Below the pieces are notes generated by a model, which was given only the letters and a program-made list of their open reading frames with translations, was not told the DNA's origin and did not search any database. Made by a program: the position numbers and the translations under genes. Below, piece after piece: positions 17,373-26,271 of a stretch of DNA of 64,000 nt; position 1 is the first letter of the stretch, and every line of letters begins with the position of its first letter. The stretch is taken from positions 1 through 64,000 of the forward strand of contig CAZXUI010000010.1 in the NCBI GenBank assembly GCA_964643885.1. Direction: 5' to 3'. The DNA is from CAADGL01 sp964643885. Its GTDB lineage: Bacteria > Planctomycetota > Phycisphaerae > UBA1845 > Fen-1342.

Positions 17373-20300
17373 GTGCGGCCGAGCACGCTGATCTGGCGCA
17401 GTCTTCGCTACCATGCGCGCACGAACGCCGCCGTGATGCTGGGCGTGGCGGTCGGGACGGCCGTGCTGAGCGGGGCGCTGCTGGTGGGCGATTCGATGCG
17501 GGCGAGCCTGCGCGAGAATGCACTGGCACGGCTCGGGCGCGTCGAACAGGCGGTGATCGGCACACGGTTCTTTCCGGCGTCTGTGGCTGAGCGGCTCAAG
17601 CCGCGCGTCGGCGGGCAGCGGGTCGAGCCGCTGATCGCGCTGAGCGGCGCGGCCACCCAGGCCGAGTCGCGGCGGCGGGCCGGCGGCGTGAGTGTGCTGG
17701 GCGTCGGGGCGGAGTTTCCGGCGGCCGTTTTCGGCGAAGCGGCGTTCGGGGCGGAATTCGGCGGGCGGGTGGCGATTCTTAATCGGCGGCTGGCGGATGA
17801 ACTGCGGGCGGCGGCGGGAGATGACGTGCTGGTGCGGCTCGGCCGGCCGGCGGCGGTGTCGGCCGAGACGCTGCTGGGACGGCGCGACCAGCAGACGGTG
17901 ACGCTGCGGTTGCGGGTGGTGAAGGTGATCCCGCAATCCGGCGCGGGCGGGTTCTCGCTGGCGCCGCAATCGCTGCCGCCGGCGAGCGCGTTCATTCCGC
18001 TGGACACATTGCAGGCGGCCCTCGGGCAGTCCGAGCGCGTCAATACGCTGCTGCTGTGCGGCCGGGAAGGCTCAGCGCCCGGCGGCCCGGAGACGGAGCG
18101 TGTGCGCGAGGCGGTCGCGCAGGTGGCGCGGCTGGAGGACTTCGGGGTGCGCCTCCGCACCGGTCCCACCCCCCTGCCGGAATCGCCGGACACCAGTCAG
18201 CCGGCGGGTGCATACGTCGCCGTCGAGTCGGACAGCGTGCTGCTGGATCCGCCGATCGAGCAGGCGGCCGAGGCGCTGGCGGCGGAGTGGCGCGGCGGGA
18301 CACAACGTGTGCTGGCGTACCTGGCGAATCGCATCGAGCGGATTGCGGGCGAGGACGCGGCGACGCGGCCGAGCGCGGCGGCCGTTCCCTACTCGACCGC
18401 GGTCGCGATCGACGAGGCAGCAGAGTTGCGGCTGGTGGACGGTTCACCCGCGCCGCGGCCGGCGGCCGGCGAAATCCTGATCAACGGGTGGACGGCGCAG
18501 CAGCTCGGCGCGGCCGTGGGCGAGAGCCTGCGGATCACCTATTACGTGACTGGCGCGTTCGGCGAGCTCGAGACGCACGAACGAGTTCTCACGTTGCGCG
18601 GCATCGTCCGAATGGACGCGGCGGCGGCGGACGCCGGCTTCGTCCCCGAGTATCCGGGCATTACCGACTCGCCGCGCATTTCCGACTGGGACCCGCCCTT
18701 TCCCGTCGATCTGGGGCAGATTCGCGACGTGGATGAGCAATACTGGGAGCAGTATCGCACGGCGCCCAAGGCGTTCCTCGCGTTGCGTGAGGGGCAGGCG
18801 CTGTGGGCCGACCGGGCCGAGCAGATCGGCCGGCTGACCTCCGTTCGCTTCTACGCCCGCGGCGGCGAGCCGCTCGATGCGGTGCGGGCGCACGTGGCCG
18901 CGGGACTGTTGCGGCGGCTGGCGCCGGAGGCGGCCGGCCTGCGGGTCGAGCCCGTGCGAGCGCGGGCGGAGGAGGCGAGCGGCGGATCGACCGATTTTGG
19001 CGGGCTTTTCATCGGTTTCAGCCTGTTTCTGATCGGCTCGGCCGGCATGCTGGTCGCGCTGCTCTTTCGACTCGGCGTGGAGCGGCGGGCGTCGCAGATC
19101 GGATTGCTGCTGGCATGCGGAATCAATCAGGCGAGCGTGCGGCGGCTGTTGCTGGCGGAGGGGACGATCGTCGCGGCCGTCGGTGCGCTGCTGGGCACGG
19201 GCGGAGCGATCGTCTATGCCGCGGTGATGATCCACGGCCTGCGGACCTGGTGGGCGGAGGCGGCGACGGCGCCGTTTCTGTCGTTGCACGTGTCGGGCGA
19301 GAGTCTGGCGATCGGTTACGTCGCGGCGTTGCTGCTCGGGCTGGGGTCGATCGCGCTGGCGCTGCGCGGCATCACGCGGCTCAGTGCCCGAGCCCTGCTG
19401 TCGGGCAGCGTGGCGGCGACGCGGCTCACCGGCCGGGGCGGCCGGTCGAGGGCGGCGCAGGCCGCCGGGCTCGCGGCGCTGCTGGTGGCGGCAGTGTGTC
19501 TGGCGGCGAGCGCTTTTCTCGGGTCGACGGCCGCGGCGGCGGCGTTTTTCGGCGGGGCCGTGGCGTTGCTGGTCGCGGGTCTGGCGGGGCTGCGAATCAT
19601 GCTCGACGAGGAGCCGCGCACGGCCGTCACGCGACCTGGAGGGATGGCGCTGGTACGCATGGGCGCCCGCAACGTGCAGCGGCACGCCGGGCGGAGCCTG
19701 CTGACGGCGGGGCTGATTGCGTCGGCGTCCTTTCTGATCGTGGCGGTCGGCGCGTTCCGGCTCGAGGCGCCGGGGGACGCGACGCGACCCGACTCGGGGA
19801 CGGGCGGGTTCGTGCTCATCGGGCAAGCCGCCACGCCGGTGCTCCAGGACCTGAATACGCCGGCCGGGCGCGAGGCGCTTTCGCTGTCGGACGAGGCGCG
19901 GGCGATGCTGGACGAGGCGGAAGTGATCGCGCTGCGGCGTTCGGGCGGTGACGAGACGAGCTGCCTGAATCTCTATCGCCCAACGCAGCCGGCGATCCTG
20001 GGCGCCACGCGGGCGATGATCGAGCGGGGCGGGTTCGTGTTCGCCAGGAGCCGCGCCCGCTCGGCCGAGGAGCGGGCCAATCCCTGGGCGCTGCTGGAGC
20101 TGCGCTTCGACGACGGCGCGATTCCGGTGATCGGCGATGAGGCGTCGGTGATGTGGCAGTTGCACAAGGGGCTGGGCCAGGACCTGGTGATCCGGGACGG
20201 GCGCGGGCGCGACGCGACGCTGCGCTTCGTGGCCCTGCTGCGCGGGAGTGTGCTTCAGAGCGAGCTGATCGTCAGCGAGCAGAACTTCACGCGGCTCTTC

Positions 20301-20834
20301 CCGCGGATCAGCGGGTACGGAACGTTCCTGATCGCATGCAAACCGGATGCGGCCGGGGCGATCGAGACGTCGCTCGAGCGAGACCTGGAGCCGTACGGGC
20401 TGGACCTGGGTTCGACGCTCGACCGCCTGCGGGCCTATTCGGCGGTTCAGAACACCTACTTGTCGGCGTTTCAATCGCTGGGCGGACTGGGGCTGGTGCT
20501 GGGGACGATCGGGCTGGCGGCGGTGGTGCTGCGAAGCGTCTGGGAGCGGCGGGCGGAGTTGGCGCTGCTTCAGGCGCTGGGTTATTCGCGGGCGGCCGTC
20601 GAAGTGCTCGTATTGAGCGAGCATGCGCTGCTCGTGGTGATCGGGCTGGTGCTCGGGATCGGGCCGGCGATTCTGGCGACGCTGCCACAGCTCGCGGATC
20701 GCCCGGAGGCGTTCCCGTGGAGCGGGCTTGCCGTGACGCTCGTCGGCGTGCTGGTGGTGGGGATGGCAGCGGCCGCGCTGGCCGTGTTGGCGTCGCTGCG
20801 CGAGCGGTTGCTGGGATCGCTGCGGGCGGAGTAA
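17373..20834 (+). CDS. Giant FtsX-like ABC transporter permease
   Basis: An 1153-residue permease starting at GTG 17373, with GGAGAG upstream. A membrane segment after the N-terminal basic stretch (NAAVMLGVAVGTAVLSGALLVG, residues about 18-39) precedes a long extracytoplasmic region. A first FtsX core has helices near 545-680 (GFSLFLIGSAGMLVALLF) and a second near 1025-1145 (LGGLGLVLGTIGLAAVVL). ERRASQIGLLLACGI and ERRAELALLQALGYS are the paired coupling-helix sequences of FtsX domains. It is larger than LolC/E or MacB (400-650) because two cores and two big periplasmic domains are joined in one chain, as in DUF214-type permeases. Works with the upstream ATPase. Confidence 0.9.
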   Translation: MRPSTLIWRSLRYHARTNAAVMLGVAVGTAVLSGALLVGDSMRASLRENALARLGRVEQAVIGTRFFPASVAERLKPRVGGQRVEPLIALSGAATQAESRRRAGGVSVLGVGAEFPAAVFGEAAFGAEFGGRVAILNRRLADELRAAAGDDVLVRLGRPAAVSAETLLGRRDQQTVTLRLRVVKVIPQSGAGGFSLAPQSLPPASAFIPLDTLQAALGQSERVNTLLLCGREGSAPGGPETERVREAVAQVARLEDFGVRLRTGPTPLPESPDTSQPAGAYVAVESDSVLLDPPIEQAAEALAAEWRGGTQRVLAYLANRIERIAGEDAATRPSAAAVPYSTAVAIDEAAELRLVDGSPAPRPAAGEILINGWTAQQLGAAVGESLRITYYVTGAFGELETHERVLTLRGIVRMDAAAADAGFVPEYPGITDSPRISDWDPPFPVDLGQIRDVDEQYWEQYRTAPKAFLALREGQALWADRAEQIGRLTSVRFYARGGEPLDAVRAHVAAGLLRRLAPEAAGLRVEPVRARAEEASGGSTDFGGLFIGFSLFLIGSAGMLVALLFRLGVERRASQIGLLLACGINQASVRRLLLAEGTIVAAVGALLGTGGAIVYAAVMIHGLRTWWAEAATAPFLSLHVSGESLAIGYVAALLLGLGSIALALRGITRLSARALLSGSVAATRLTGRGGRSRAAQAAGLAALLVAAVCLAASAFLGSTAAAAAFFGGAVALLVAGLAGLRIMLDEEPRTAVTRPGGMALVRMGARNVQRHAGRSLLTAGLIASASFLIVAVGAFRLEAPGDATRPDSGTGGFVLIGQAATPVLQDLNTPAGREALSLSDEARAMLDEAEVIALRRSGGDETSCLNLYRPTQPAILGATRAMIERGGFVFARSRARSAEERANPWALLELRFDDGAIPVIGDEASVMWQLHKGLGQDLVIRDGRGRDATLRFVALLRGSVLQSELIVSEQNFTRLFPRISGYGTFLIACKPDAAGAIETSLERDLEPYGLDLGSTLDRLRAYSAVQNTYLSAFQSLGGLGLVLGTIGLAAVVLRSVWERRAELALLQALGYSRAAVEVLVLSEHALLVVIGLVLGIGPAILATLPQLADRPEAFPWSGLAVTLVGVLVVGMAAAALAVLASLRERLLGSLRAE

Positions 20835-21036
20835 ATGCGCCGGGCCGCGGACCGGCCGGGACGCGGGCGGCGCTTCGTGCATATCATGCTGCATACGGGT
20901 GTCGCGGGGCGTCGTGCCGCCGCGTAGGGATCGATCAGGCCGTATCCGAGCGGTCTGACGACTGCTTCACACGGATTCAGACCGGGCTTCACGCTCGCCG
21001 GCGCGGCCGGCGGAAACTCGCACAGGAGATGATTCG
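20835..21036. other. Intergenic region between the permease and third propeller gene
   Basis: 202 bp without a supported gene. CGCCGGCGCGGCCGGCGG (about 20996-21013) is G+C-rich and partly self-complementary. AGGAG lies shortly before the ATG at 21037. No clear promoter hexamers are seen. Confidence 0.3.
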
Positions 21037-22266
21037 ATGAACCAGCGATGCAATCGCCTGCTGCTCGTGCCGATCTGCGTGGCCATGCTTGCCGGTGCGG
21101 CCGCGGCGGACGACTGGCCGAACTTCCTCGGCCCGAACTACGACTCGAAGTCGAGCGAGAAGGGTCTGCGGTATGCGTGGACCGAGCCGTTGCCGCTGCT
21201 GTGGGAGCGAGACATCGGCTCGGCCTTCAGCGGCATCTCCTGCGTGGACGGGCGGGCGTACACGTGCGGCACCGCGGACGGCGAGCAGGTGCTCTACTGC
21301 CTGAACGCCGACACGGGTGAGGTGATCTGGCAGCAGGCGTTCGAGGGCGAGTATCGCGAGAGCCAGGGCGGCGACGGAACGCGGGCCACGCCGACGGTGC
21401 ATGAGGGGCGGGTGTATATCTTCGGCGCACTGGGGACTTTCGCCTGCTATGACGCCAAGGACGGCCGCGAGCTGTGGAAGCACGATTTCAACGCCGAGCC
21501 GCGCTGGGGCTACAGCGGATCGGTGCTGATCGAGGGCGACCTGGCGGTGATCTCTCCGGGCGGTGCGGCCGGGGCATTGCTGGCGGTGAACAAGAACACC
21601 GGCGAGCGGGTCTGGTCGGCCGGCAAAGACGGTGCGGGCTACGCCACGCCCTATCCGTTCACGCTCAGCGGCAAGCGCTACCTGGTCGGTTTCGTGGCGC
21701 AGGCGGCGATGATCGTCGAGGCGGCGACGGGGCGCGAGGTGTGGCGAACGCCGTGGCGGACGGACTGGGACGTGAACGCGGCCTCGCCGATCTTCCACGA
21801 CGGCGATCTGTTCATCAGCTCGGGCTATCGCACGGGCAGCGCGCTGTTCAAGCTGGAGCCGGACGGCGACAAGCTCAAAGGCACGAAGGTGTGGGAGAAC
21901 GACGTGCTGATGAGCAAATTCCAGACGCCGGTGCTGGTCGACGGGTTTCTGTACGCGAGCGATCAGAACGGACTGCGCTGTGTGAACTGGAAGACGGGCG
22001 AGGCGGCGTGGCGCGAGCGGCGGCTGAAGGCCGGCGGTGCGTCGGCGACGAACGGAACGATGGTCTACGCCGACGGGCACCTGTTTCTGCTGACCGAGTC
22101 GGGCGAGCTCGTGATCGCCAAGGCGTCGCCCGAGGGGTTCGAGCCGATCACGCAGGCGAAGATTCTCAGCGGGCGCTGCTGGACCGTGCCGACGCTCTAC
22201 AACGGGCGGATCTATGCCCGGAATCTGACTCGGCTGGCGGCTTTCGACCTGCGGGCGCAGCAGTAG
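21037..22266 (+). CDS. Secreted PQQ-type beta-propeller repeat protein
   Basis: A 409-residue exported propeller protein. Signal peptide: LLLVPICVAMLAGAAAADD (residues about 8-26). The mature protein opens DWPNFLGPNYDSKS, then shows propeller blades with the AxDxxTGExxW pattern: CLNADTGEVIWQQAF, CYDAKDGRELWKHDF, AVNKNTGERVWSAGK and CVNWKTGEAAWRER. It has about 7-8 blades and no extra domain. AGGAG precedes the ATG. It sits after the FtsX permease gene, and the same order (ABC permease, propeller) may indicate a shared envelope role, which is inference. Third member of this family in the window. Confidence 0.87.
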   Translation: MNQRCNRLLLVPICVAMLAGAAAADDWPNFLGPNYDSKSSEKGLRYAWTEPLPLLWERDIGSAFSGISCVDGRAYTCGTADGEQVLYCLNADTGEVIWQQAFEGEYRESQGGDGTRATPTVHEGRVYIFGALGTFACYDAKDGRELWKHDFNAEPRWGYSGSVLIEGDLAVISPGGAAGALLAVNKNTGERVWSAGKDGAGYATPYPFTLSGKRYLVGFVAQAAMIVEAATGREVWRTPWRTDWDVNAASPIFHDGDLFISSGYRTGSALFKLEPDGDKLKGTKVWENDVLMSKFQTPVLVDGFLYASDQNGLRCVNWKTGEAAWRERRLKAGGASATNGTMVYADGHLFLLTESGELVIAKASPEGFEPITQAKILSGRCWTVPTLYNGRIYARNLTRLAAFDLRAQQ

Positions 22267-22318
22267 ATCGGGCCGGACCGGCCTGCGGATCACCGGCGGT
22301 TATGAGAATCGGCCGGCT

Positions 22319-22347
22319 TTCAAATGGACAACGCGGGTGAGTATGAA
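22319..22347 (+). promoter_or_regulatory. Predicted promoter for the NfeD/flotillin pair
   Basis: TTCAAA (22319-22324) and TATGAA (22342-22347) are separated by 17 bp. Each matches four of six consensus bases. They lie about 110 bp before the ATG of the NfeD-like gene, in the only A+T-richer part of the interval. Prediction from sequence only. Confidence 0.35.
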
Positions 22348-22456
22348 TTAGGCTTCTCTTGAAGGGGGTGGTGCGCGGTGGCCGCGGAGCGGCGCAGACC
22401 GGCGCCACATGTCCGGCCGGCCCATGGGGGCACCGCCCTCGCTCAGGAGGAAGGCC

Positions 22457-23164
22457 ATGCTCGCCGATCTCTCGCTGCTGCTTGCGGATCTTTACGAGAC
22501 GCTGAGCGCGTCGTACTGGTTCTTTCTGATCGTCGGCGGCGGGATGATCCTGATCTCGACGCTGTCAGGCGGGAGTTCGTCCGACGCGTCGCTCGATGCG
22601 CCCGCGGACGCGGATTTCGGCGGCGCCTCGCTGGGCGAGGCGGACGTGGGCGTCGACGCGGGGGCCGACGTCGGTGCGGACGTGGGGGCGGATGTGCACG
22701 CCGGCCACGGGCTGGAGGCCGTGCACGCCGTCAAGGGCGGCGCGCTGTCTCTCTCGAAGTGGTTCTCGCTGCGATTCCTGATCTATGCGATGGCGTCGTT
22801 CGGCGCCGTCGGGGCGATTCTCTCGAACGTCACGGAGCTGGCGCCGCCGGCCGTGGCAGCCAGTGCATTGCTGGCCGGCCTGGTCGTCGGCCAGGGCGTG
22901 CACCAGATCCTGCGCGCGGTGCGGCGCACGTCGGGCGACAGCACACCCCAGGCCAACGAGTACGTGAACAAGCTGGCCCGCGTGACGATTCCGATCGAAT
23001 CGGCCGGGCGGGGCGAGATTTCACTGGTGGTTCGCGCCAGCACGCGTTTCGTGCCGGCCGTCTCGGCCCAGGGGCCGCGCTCGTTCGCCGCGGGGGAGGA
23101 AGTGGTGGTGGTGGCGTATCGCGGCGGCGTGGCCGAGGTGGTCACGCGGGACCAGGCGACGTAG
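22457..23164 (+). CDS. NfeD-like membrane protein (YuaF type)
   Basis: A 235-residue protein beginning at ATG 22457, chosen because AGGAGG lies seven bases upstream; an earlier in-frame ATG at 22409 has no such site. A membrane segment (SYWFFLIVGGGMILISTLSGG, residues about 18-38) is followed by an Asp/Ala/Gly-rich linker with DVGADVGAD repeats, two more hydrophobic segments (about 105-150), and a C-terminal OB-fold-like domain (NKLARVTIPIESAGRGEISLVV, ending GEEVVVVAYRGGVAEVV). This is the architecture of short NfeD proteins that partner flotillins. The flotillin gene follows 111 bp downstream. Likely membrane-microdomain organisation. Confidence 0.8.
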   Translation: MLADLSLLLADLYETLSASYWFFLIVGGGMILISTLSGGSSSDASLDAPADADFGGASLGEADVGVDAGADVGADVGADVHAGHGLEAVHAVKGGALSLSKWFSLRFLIYAMASFGAVGAILSNVTELAPPAVAASALLAGLVVGQGVHQILRAVRRTSGDSTPQANEYVNKLARVTIPIESAGRGEISLVVRASTRFVPAVSAQGPRSFAAGEEVVVVAYRGGVAEVVTRDQAT

Positions 23165-23275
23165 GCCGGCCGGCCGCCGCTCGGCCGGCTCGCTGCCGAA
23201 TCGAGTGGCACACTCAGGCTCGCAACTCGGCGTCGGCGCGACGCCGAAACGGACCGCAGAGGTAGGAGTTCGCCC

Positions 23276-24634
23276 ATGCTGACACTCATGCTCGCCCAGA
23301 TCAATCCCGGTACGCAGGCCGCGATCTTCTTCGGAGTGGTCGCACTCGTGCTGGTCATCGGTGTGATCGTGCTGATCGCCAAGCTGACGGTGGTCGGCAA
23401 CCCCAGCGAGATGCTGATCATCAGCGGCAACCGGCAGCGCGACGGGCTGGGCTACCGCACGCTGATCGGCGGGCGGACGCTAGTGATACCGATCTTCGAG
23501 AAGGTCGACCGGCTCAGCCTGCGTAACATGCAGGTCGCGCTGGAGGTCAAGGCCCAGAGCGGCGGCGGAACGATGCTGCCGATCACCGTTACGGGCGTGG
23601 CCAACGTGAAGGTATCGAGCGACCCGGCCGAGCGGGCCAACGCGATCGAGCGATTTCTCGGGCAGCCGTCGGCGGAGTTGCAGCGCGTCGCGCGTGAGAC
23701 GCTGGAGGGCGGCCTGCGGGCGGTGATCGGCAAGATGGTGCCCGAGGAGATGGTGCAGGACCGCGACAAGTTCGTGGCGACGGTGATGCGCGAGGTGGCG
23801 GACGACTTCCGCAAGCTCGGTCTGCTGATCGACAGCGTCAATATCCAGAACGTGCACGACGAGCAGCAGTACCTCGAGTCGATCGCCCGCAAGGCGCGGG
23901 CGGAAGTGATCTCGGCCGCGCGAAAGGCCGAAGCGGAGCGCGCCAGCGAGGCCGTCGTGAAGGAAGCGGAAGCGAACGCAGCCGCGCGGCGGGCGAAGGC
24001 GGAGCGCGACGCGGAGGCGAAGGCGGCCGAGGCGCTCGCGATGCAGCGCTCGGAGCAGGCGCGATACAGTTCCGAAAAGGCGATCGCCGAGGCCGAGAAC
24101 GAGGTTCGCATCCGCAGGGCCGAGCTGGCCCGCGAGGCGGCGCTGAAGGAAGCCCAGCAGCAGGAAGCCGCGGCGACGGCCGAACAGGCCCGACTCGCGG
24201 CGACGGAGGTCGCCCGGGCGCTGGCAGCCCGCGACGTGGCCCGTGCGAAGGCCGAGGGCGAGGCGGCCCGGACGCTCGAAGACGGCCGGGCCCGTGCGGC
24301 TGCGATCGAGCTGATCGGCACGGCCATCCAGAAGCACCCCGAGGCGCTGAAGGTCATGCTGGTCGAGATGTACCCGAACCTCGTCGAGCAGCTCGCGATG
24401 ACCGTGGCCGACGTGAAGCTCGGGAACGTGACGGTGGTCGACGGCGGCGACGGAACCGGCATCGCCGGCGCGGCGCTGGGGCGGGCGCGGATGCTCTCGG
24501 AATCGCTGGCGACGCTGGAGTCGGTGCTCGGTGTGGACCTGCGGAAGCTGTCGCAGTCCATCGCGGGGAATATCGCCGGCGGGCGGAACGGGCCGGCGGA
24601 CGTGGAAGAGACGCATGTGACGCCTGAGGCGTAG
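23276..24634 (+). CDS. Flotillin family (SPFH/band 7) membrane scaffold protein
   Basis: A 452-residue protein with an N-terminal hairpin/membrane segment (residues about 15-38, FFGVVALVLVIGVIVLIAKL), an SPFH domain (about 45-200, with GGRTLVIPIFEKVDRLSLRNMQ and ITVTGVANVKV) and a long Ala/Glu/Arg coiled coil (about 210-350; EAEANAAARRAKAERDAEAKAAEAL) typical of flotillins. The C-terminal region is flexible. AGGAG precedes the ATG. With the upstream NfeD-like gene it forms the well-known NfeD/flotillin pair that organises membrane microdomains and influences fluidity and secretion. Confidence 0.92.
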   Translation: MLTLMLAQINPGTQAAIFFGVVALVLVIGVIVLIAKLTVVGNPSEMLIISGNRQRDGLGYRTLIGGRTLVIPIFEKVDRLSLRNMQVALEVKAQSGGGTMLPITVTGVANVKVSSDPAERANAIERFLGQPSAELQRVARETLEGGLRAVIGKMVPEEMVQDRDKFVATVMREVADDFRKLGLLIDSVNIQNVHDEQQYLESIARKARAEVISAARKAEAERASEAVVKEAEANAAARRAKAERDAEAKAAEALAMQRSEQARYSSEKAIAEAENEVRIRRAELAREAALKEAQQQEAAATAEQARLAATEVARALAARDVARAKAEGEAARTLEDGRARAAAIELIGTAIQKHPEALKVMLVEMYPNLVEQLAMTVADVKLGNVTVVDGGDGTGIAGAALGRARMLSESLATLESVLGVDLRKLSQSIAGNIAGGRNGPADVEETHVTPEA

Positions 24635-24649
24635 CCGCCGCGAGCGTGG

Positions 24650-25888
24650 TCAGCGCCGCGAGCCGGCCGCCGCAGCGTGGATGCTCTCGAGCGTGCGGAC
24701 GAACTGGGCGCCGAGCTGCTTGCGGGCGAACTGCCGCTCGGCGAGCTGGCGGGCCCGGCGGCCCATCTCCGGCAGCTCGCCGCGGTGGTCGCGCAGCCAG
24801 ACGACAGCGTCGGCGAAGGCCGCCGGATCATCCGGCGGCACGACCCGGCCGCAGCGGTTCTCCTCGATCAATCCGGCCAGCCAGCCCGGGTAGTTATTGA
24901 GCACCGGCAGACCGGCTGCGATGTAATCGAAGAACTTGTTGGGAGACGTGCCGAAGTAGAAGGCGGGGATGTTCTTGAGGATCATCATGCCCACGTCCAT
25001 GCGCGGCAGAACGCGGGCGAGCTCTTCCTTGGGGATGAACGGAATCCACGAGATGATCCGGTCCGTGCCCTCGCGCTGAGATCGGGCGATAAGGCTGTCG
25101 CGCAGGGCGCCCTGGCCGATGAAGACGAAGCGGATGCCCTTCTCGCCGCGGCGCAGCAGCTCGGCCGCGGCGTCGAGGACGGCATCCAGGCCGTTGGCCA
25201 GGCCGTGGGCGCCGGTGAAGACGAGCCGGAAGTCGTCCGGCGCGCCGAAGCGCGGGTCGTCGAGCGGCTCGTCGGAGGGCTGAAACAGATCCAGGTCGCT
25301 GGCGTTGGGAATCATCGTCGTCTGCTCGCGCGGATAGCCGGTGGAGCAGATGCCGTCTTGAATGCCGGGGGCGAGCGCGACGATGTGCCGCGCGGCGAAG
25401 TAGATCTTCCGCTCCAGGCGCCGCACGTACCACTTGAGCAGCGGGTTGCGGATCACGCCGAGGGCGATCGGCAGCTCGGGCCAGAGATCGCGCACCTCGA
25501 AGACGAAGGGCACGCCGAGGCGACGCGCCCCTTTCATTCCCGGGATGCCGACGGTCAGCGGCGTCGAGGTCGCGAAGACCAGGTCGGCGTCGAGCTTCGT
25601 GACGACGCGCTGGGCGGCGCGGGCGAAGCGGCCGAAGGCCAGCACGCGGCGAGCGAAGCTCATCCTGTTCGAATAGGGCTCGGCGATGCAGTGCACGCGG
25701 ATGCCGTCGATCTCCATCTCGCTGACGGGCCTGCTCTGGTCGAGCACGCCGGCGGCCGCCTCCGTCACGCCGCAGATCATGCTGACGCGATGGCCGGCCT
25801 CGATAAGGCAGCGCGAAAGCTCGTAGGAGCGCGTGCCGGTCGCGCCCTTGCGGGTGGAGAAATGCTGATGGATGTAGGCCACGTGCAT
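24650..25888 (-). CDS. GT4-family glycosyltransferase, WbuB-like
   Basis: About 412 residues from the ATG at 25888, giving MHVAYIHQHFSTRKGATGTRSYELS, the usual start of WbuB-type GT4 enzymes; the open frame runs to 26041 but adds only unrelated sequence. FVFEVRDLWPELPIALG (about 140) is diagnostic of this subgroup. The C-terminal half has LVFTGAHGLANGLDAVLDAA (about 235) and the donor-binding SPNKFFDYIAAGLPVLNN (about 330). Probably adds a sugar to a lipid-linked or surface polysaccharide. It converges with the flotillin gene (15-bp gap) and has no polysaccharide cluster next to it. Confidence 0.85.
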   Translation of the reverse strand: MHVAYIHQHFSTRKGATGTRSYELSRCLIEAGHRVSMICGVTEAAAGVLDQSRPVSEMEIDGIRVHCIAEPYSNRMSFARRVLAFGRFARAAQRVVTKLDADLVFATSTPLTVGIPGMKGARRLGVPFVFEVRDLWPELPIALGVIRNPLLKWYVRRLERKIYFAARHIVALAPGIQDGICSTGYPREQTTMIPNASDLDLFQPSDEPLDDPRFGAPDDFRLVFTGAHGLANGLDAVLDAAAELLRRGEKGIRFVFIGQGALRDSLIARSQREGTDRIISWIPFIPKEELARVLPRMDVGMMILKNIPAFYFGTSPNKFFDYIAAGLPVLNNYPGWLAGLIEENRCGRVVPPDDPAAFADAVVWLRDHRGELPEMGRRARQLAERQFARKQLGAQFVRTLESIHAAAAGSRR

Positions 25889-26271
25889 CGCGGATACTCG
25901 CGCGCGTAACGGGCCGGCCCCGTGCTGTCGGCCGAGCCGGCAAGGCTGCGTACGATACAGATCGGCCGCCGGTGCGGCAAACGTGCGATGGGCGTCGCGC
26001 CCCGGATGCGCGAAGCACGAATTATCGCTCGTCTCGTACAAGCGGCCGAGAATCGGAGAATACGGCCGAAACGTCCGCTATCGGCAGGTATTTCGATCCG
26101 CGGTGACGGTGCGTCGTCGCAATTCTTGCCCCACCCTCTCTCTTTTCCCAAGTTACCAGTGTGATGTCGAACTCCGTCAGGGCAATAGGCTCGGCGGGGT
26201 CGGCGGCTGGTTGTGGGGGCCGGCGCAAGCCGGAGACAGCGCCGCCGAAAGGCATCCGGGGGAAAGAAGCC
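25889..26271. other. Divergent intergenic region with a structured leader before the HAF lipoprotein
   Basis: 383 bp, no gene supported. Close to the ATG at 26272 is a nested inverted repeat: CGGCGGCT (26201-26208) pairs with AGCGCCGCCG (26238-26247, one bulge), enclosing CCGGC-GCAA-GCCGG (26220-26233), a 5-bp stem capped by a GNRA tetraloop. GGGGGAAAG before the ATG may be the ribosome site. The fold resembles a structured 5' leader, but I do not recognise a named riboswitch class. The remainder shows nothing distinctive. Confidence 0.35.

Noticed and set aside
18444..20894. 816-residue open frame opposite the FtsX permease
   Set aside because: Translation is Arg/Gln/His-rich with no domain; it mirrors the permease codons.
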